A DNA stretch of 64,000 nt from Methylohalobius crimeensis 10Ki (GTDB lineage: Bacteria; Pseudomonadota; Gammaproteobacteria; Methylococcales; Methylothermaceae): the NCBI RefSeq assembly GCF_000421465.1, contig NZ_ATXB01000001.1, positions 2,077,001 to 2,141,000 on the forward strand, read 5' to 3'. Positions 61,975 to 64,000 of this stretch are shown here, one piece after another (within the stretch, counting starts at the first letter, position 1; the number at the start of each line of letters is the position of its first letter). The notes beneath the pieces are model-generated. The model was not told the DNA's origin. It made no database searches and saw only the letters and a list, made by a program, of their open reading frames with translations. Position numbers and translations under genes: made by a program.

Positions 61975-62661
61975 ATGCTTCGAATCCTCATGGCTCTAGC
62001 TCTTTGCCTTCCCATGTCCGCCGTCTACGCGGTTCCCGTCCTTAATCTTTCCACCGGCATCAGTCCTGGAGGGAGTCCGATTGCTTACGGGAGTCTCGAT
62101 AATCAGTGGGATGTCGTAGCAGAGCCAAGTGGTGTGGCATTAACGAGCGCTTCAGTTGTCCCCCCATCGCGTAGCCGATTCACTGATTTGGGTCCCGAAG
62201 CAAGATGGGTTAGCGCTTCGATGCAGACAAACATTGATGCCCCTTGGGGTTTTTACACCTATGAAACCCGGTTCAATCTCGACCTTGCTTCGCTGGATGG
62301 TATTTCTATCCAGGGGCGATATGCGGCCGATAACCGGCTGATAGAGATGCGCCTTAATGGGAATATTGCCTTTGTCGGCCCCAATATTTCCGGAGCTTCG
62401 TGCTCGTCTACAGGTTGTGAAGAATTCACTTCGCCAACCCCATTTTCAATTGCCGATCTCTCGTGGTTCGCCGATGGTCTGAATGTTCTTCAAGTCACCA
62501 TCGAAAACCAAGGCCCGACCACCGGCAATCCCACTTCCTTTGTTCTTAGCGGATCGGTAAGCGCCACTCGGATTTCTGAGCCCGCTACACTCCCCCTCTT
62601 CCTTATCGGTTGGGCGGGTTCCACAATCCTGATACGGCGGGAGAGACATAACCACGCTTAA
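61975..62661 (+). CDS. PEP-CTERM sorting-domain protein
   Basis: About 228 residues, starting at the ATG at 61975 because GGGGG lies seven bases before it; an ATG two codons earlier is also in frame. A signal peptide (MLRILMALALCLPMSAVYA) precedes a beta-rich Ser/Gly-rich body. The C-terminus carries the PEP-CTERM tripartite signal: SEPATLPLFLIGWAGSTILI and a basic end RRERHNH. Such proteins are cut by exosortase and often tied to exopolysaccharide. The insertion sequence starts three bases after its stop codon, and its GC content and codon use look lower than its neighbours. Confidence 0.88.
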   Translation: MLRILMALALCLPMSAVYAVPVLNLSTGISPGGSPIAYGSLDNQWDVVAEPSGVALTSASVVPPSRSRFTDLGPEARWVSASMQTNIDAPWGFYTYETRFNLDLASLDGISIQGRYAADNRLIEMRLNGNIAFVGPNISGASCSSTGCEEFTSPTPFSIADLSWFADGLNVLQVTIENQGPTTGNPTSFVLSGSVSATRISEPATLPLFLIGWAGSTILIRRERHNHA

Positions 62662-62714
62662 AACTGAACCGCCCCGGTTTTGCCGGAGACTCCATTTCTT
62701 GAGAGGATGGAGTC

Positions 62715-63934
<1,220 letters not shown>

Positions 63935-64000
63935 CTCAAACTAACGGGTCTCCGGTGAACCCGGAGCGATTCAACTTATGTTGGTCTTCTCTCCTATTCA

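Overview
This is a GC-rich stretch of bacterial chromosome. It is almost certainly from a gammaproteobacterium, judging by fabA-fabB, dksA-like/glnE/ilvE, slt70, a type II secretion block, ttcA, prmB-aroC and a tRNA-His/tRNA-Lys pair with gammaproteobacterial sequences. Cytochrome c', a PEP-CTERM protein and a heme-oxygenase-like diiron protein would suit an environmental lineage such as Methylococcales or Chromatiales, but the sequence does not settle the genus.

Layout. 1-8.8 kb is an accessory biosynthetic region. It holds the end of a carbamoyltransferase overlapping a large heme-oxygenase-like protein, a GT4 glycosyltransferase, a CDP-alcohol phosphatidyltransferase and a methyltransferase. 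Facing these is a minus-strand operon: cytochrome c', diheme cytochrome c, RibD-like reductase, zinc-ligand-poor MDR oxidoreductase, PTPS-like pterin enzyme and methyltransferase. No known pathway covers this set, and it is the best candidate for an undescribed system. 9-14.4 kb holds a b561-like/DUF3611 membrane protein, an orphan exported protein, a ferritin-like protein and a CPC-type P-type ATPase. 14.5-26.1 kb is a TetR repressor divergent from a seven-gene efflux operon that joins a complete RND tripartite pump to a YbhGFSR-type ABC exporter.

26.5-30.2 kb holds alkaline phosphatase with a DUF4202 protein, a TIGR01777 epimerase and an SRPBCC protein. 30.2-35.9 kb is gspEFHIJK of type II secretion, without gspG. 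36-40.3 kb is ilvE, glnE and a DksA-type gene. 40.4-47.4 kb holds a small exported protein, proS, a Gld-type ABC system, a SAM hydroxide adenosyltransferase and a thiamine-binding protein. 47.5-61.5 kb is largely core: ttcA, fabB, fabA, slt70, nhaD, an MFS carrier, aroC, prmB, an outer-membrane barrel, an unknown 489-residue protein and a MATE exporter. The end holds two tRNAs, a PEP-CTERM protein and an intact IS3-family element.

Between genes lie three kinds of short palindromic or dispersed DNA. Family A is MITE-like, with two full copies and one remnant. Family B is a short GC-rich repeat with two copies. Element C is a single inverted-repeat unit inside the gsp block. Convergent gene pairs repeatedly overlap at their 3' ends.
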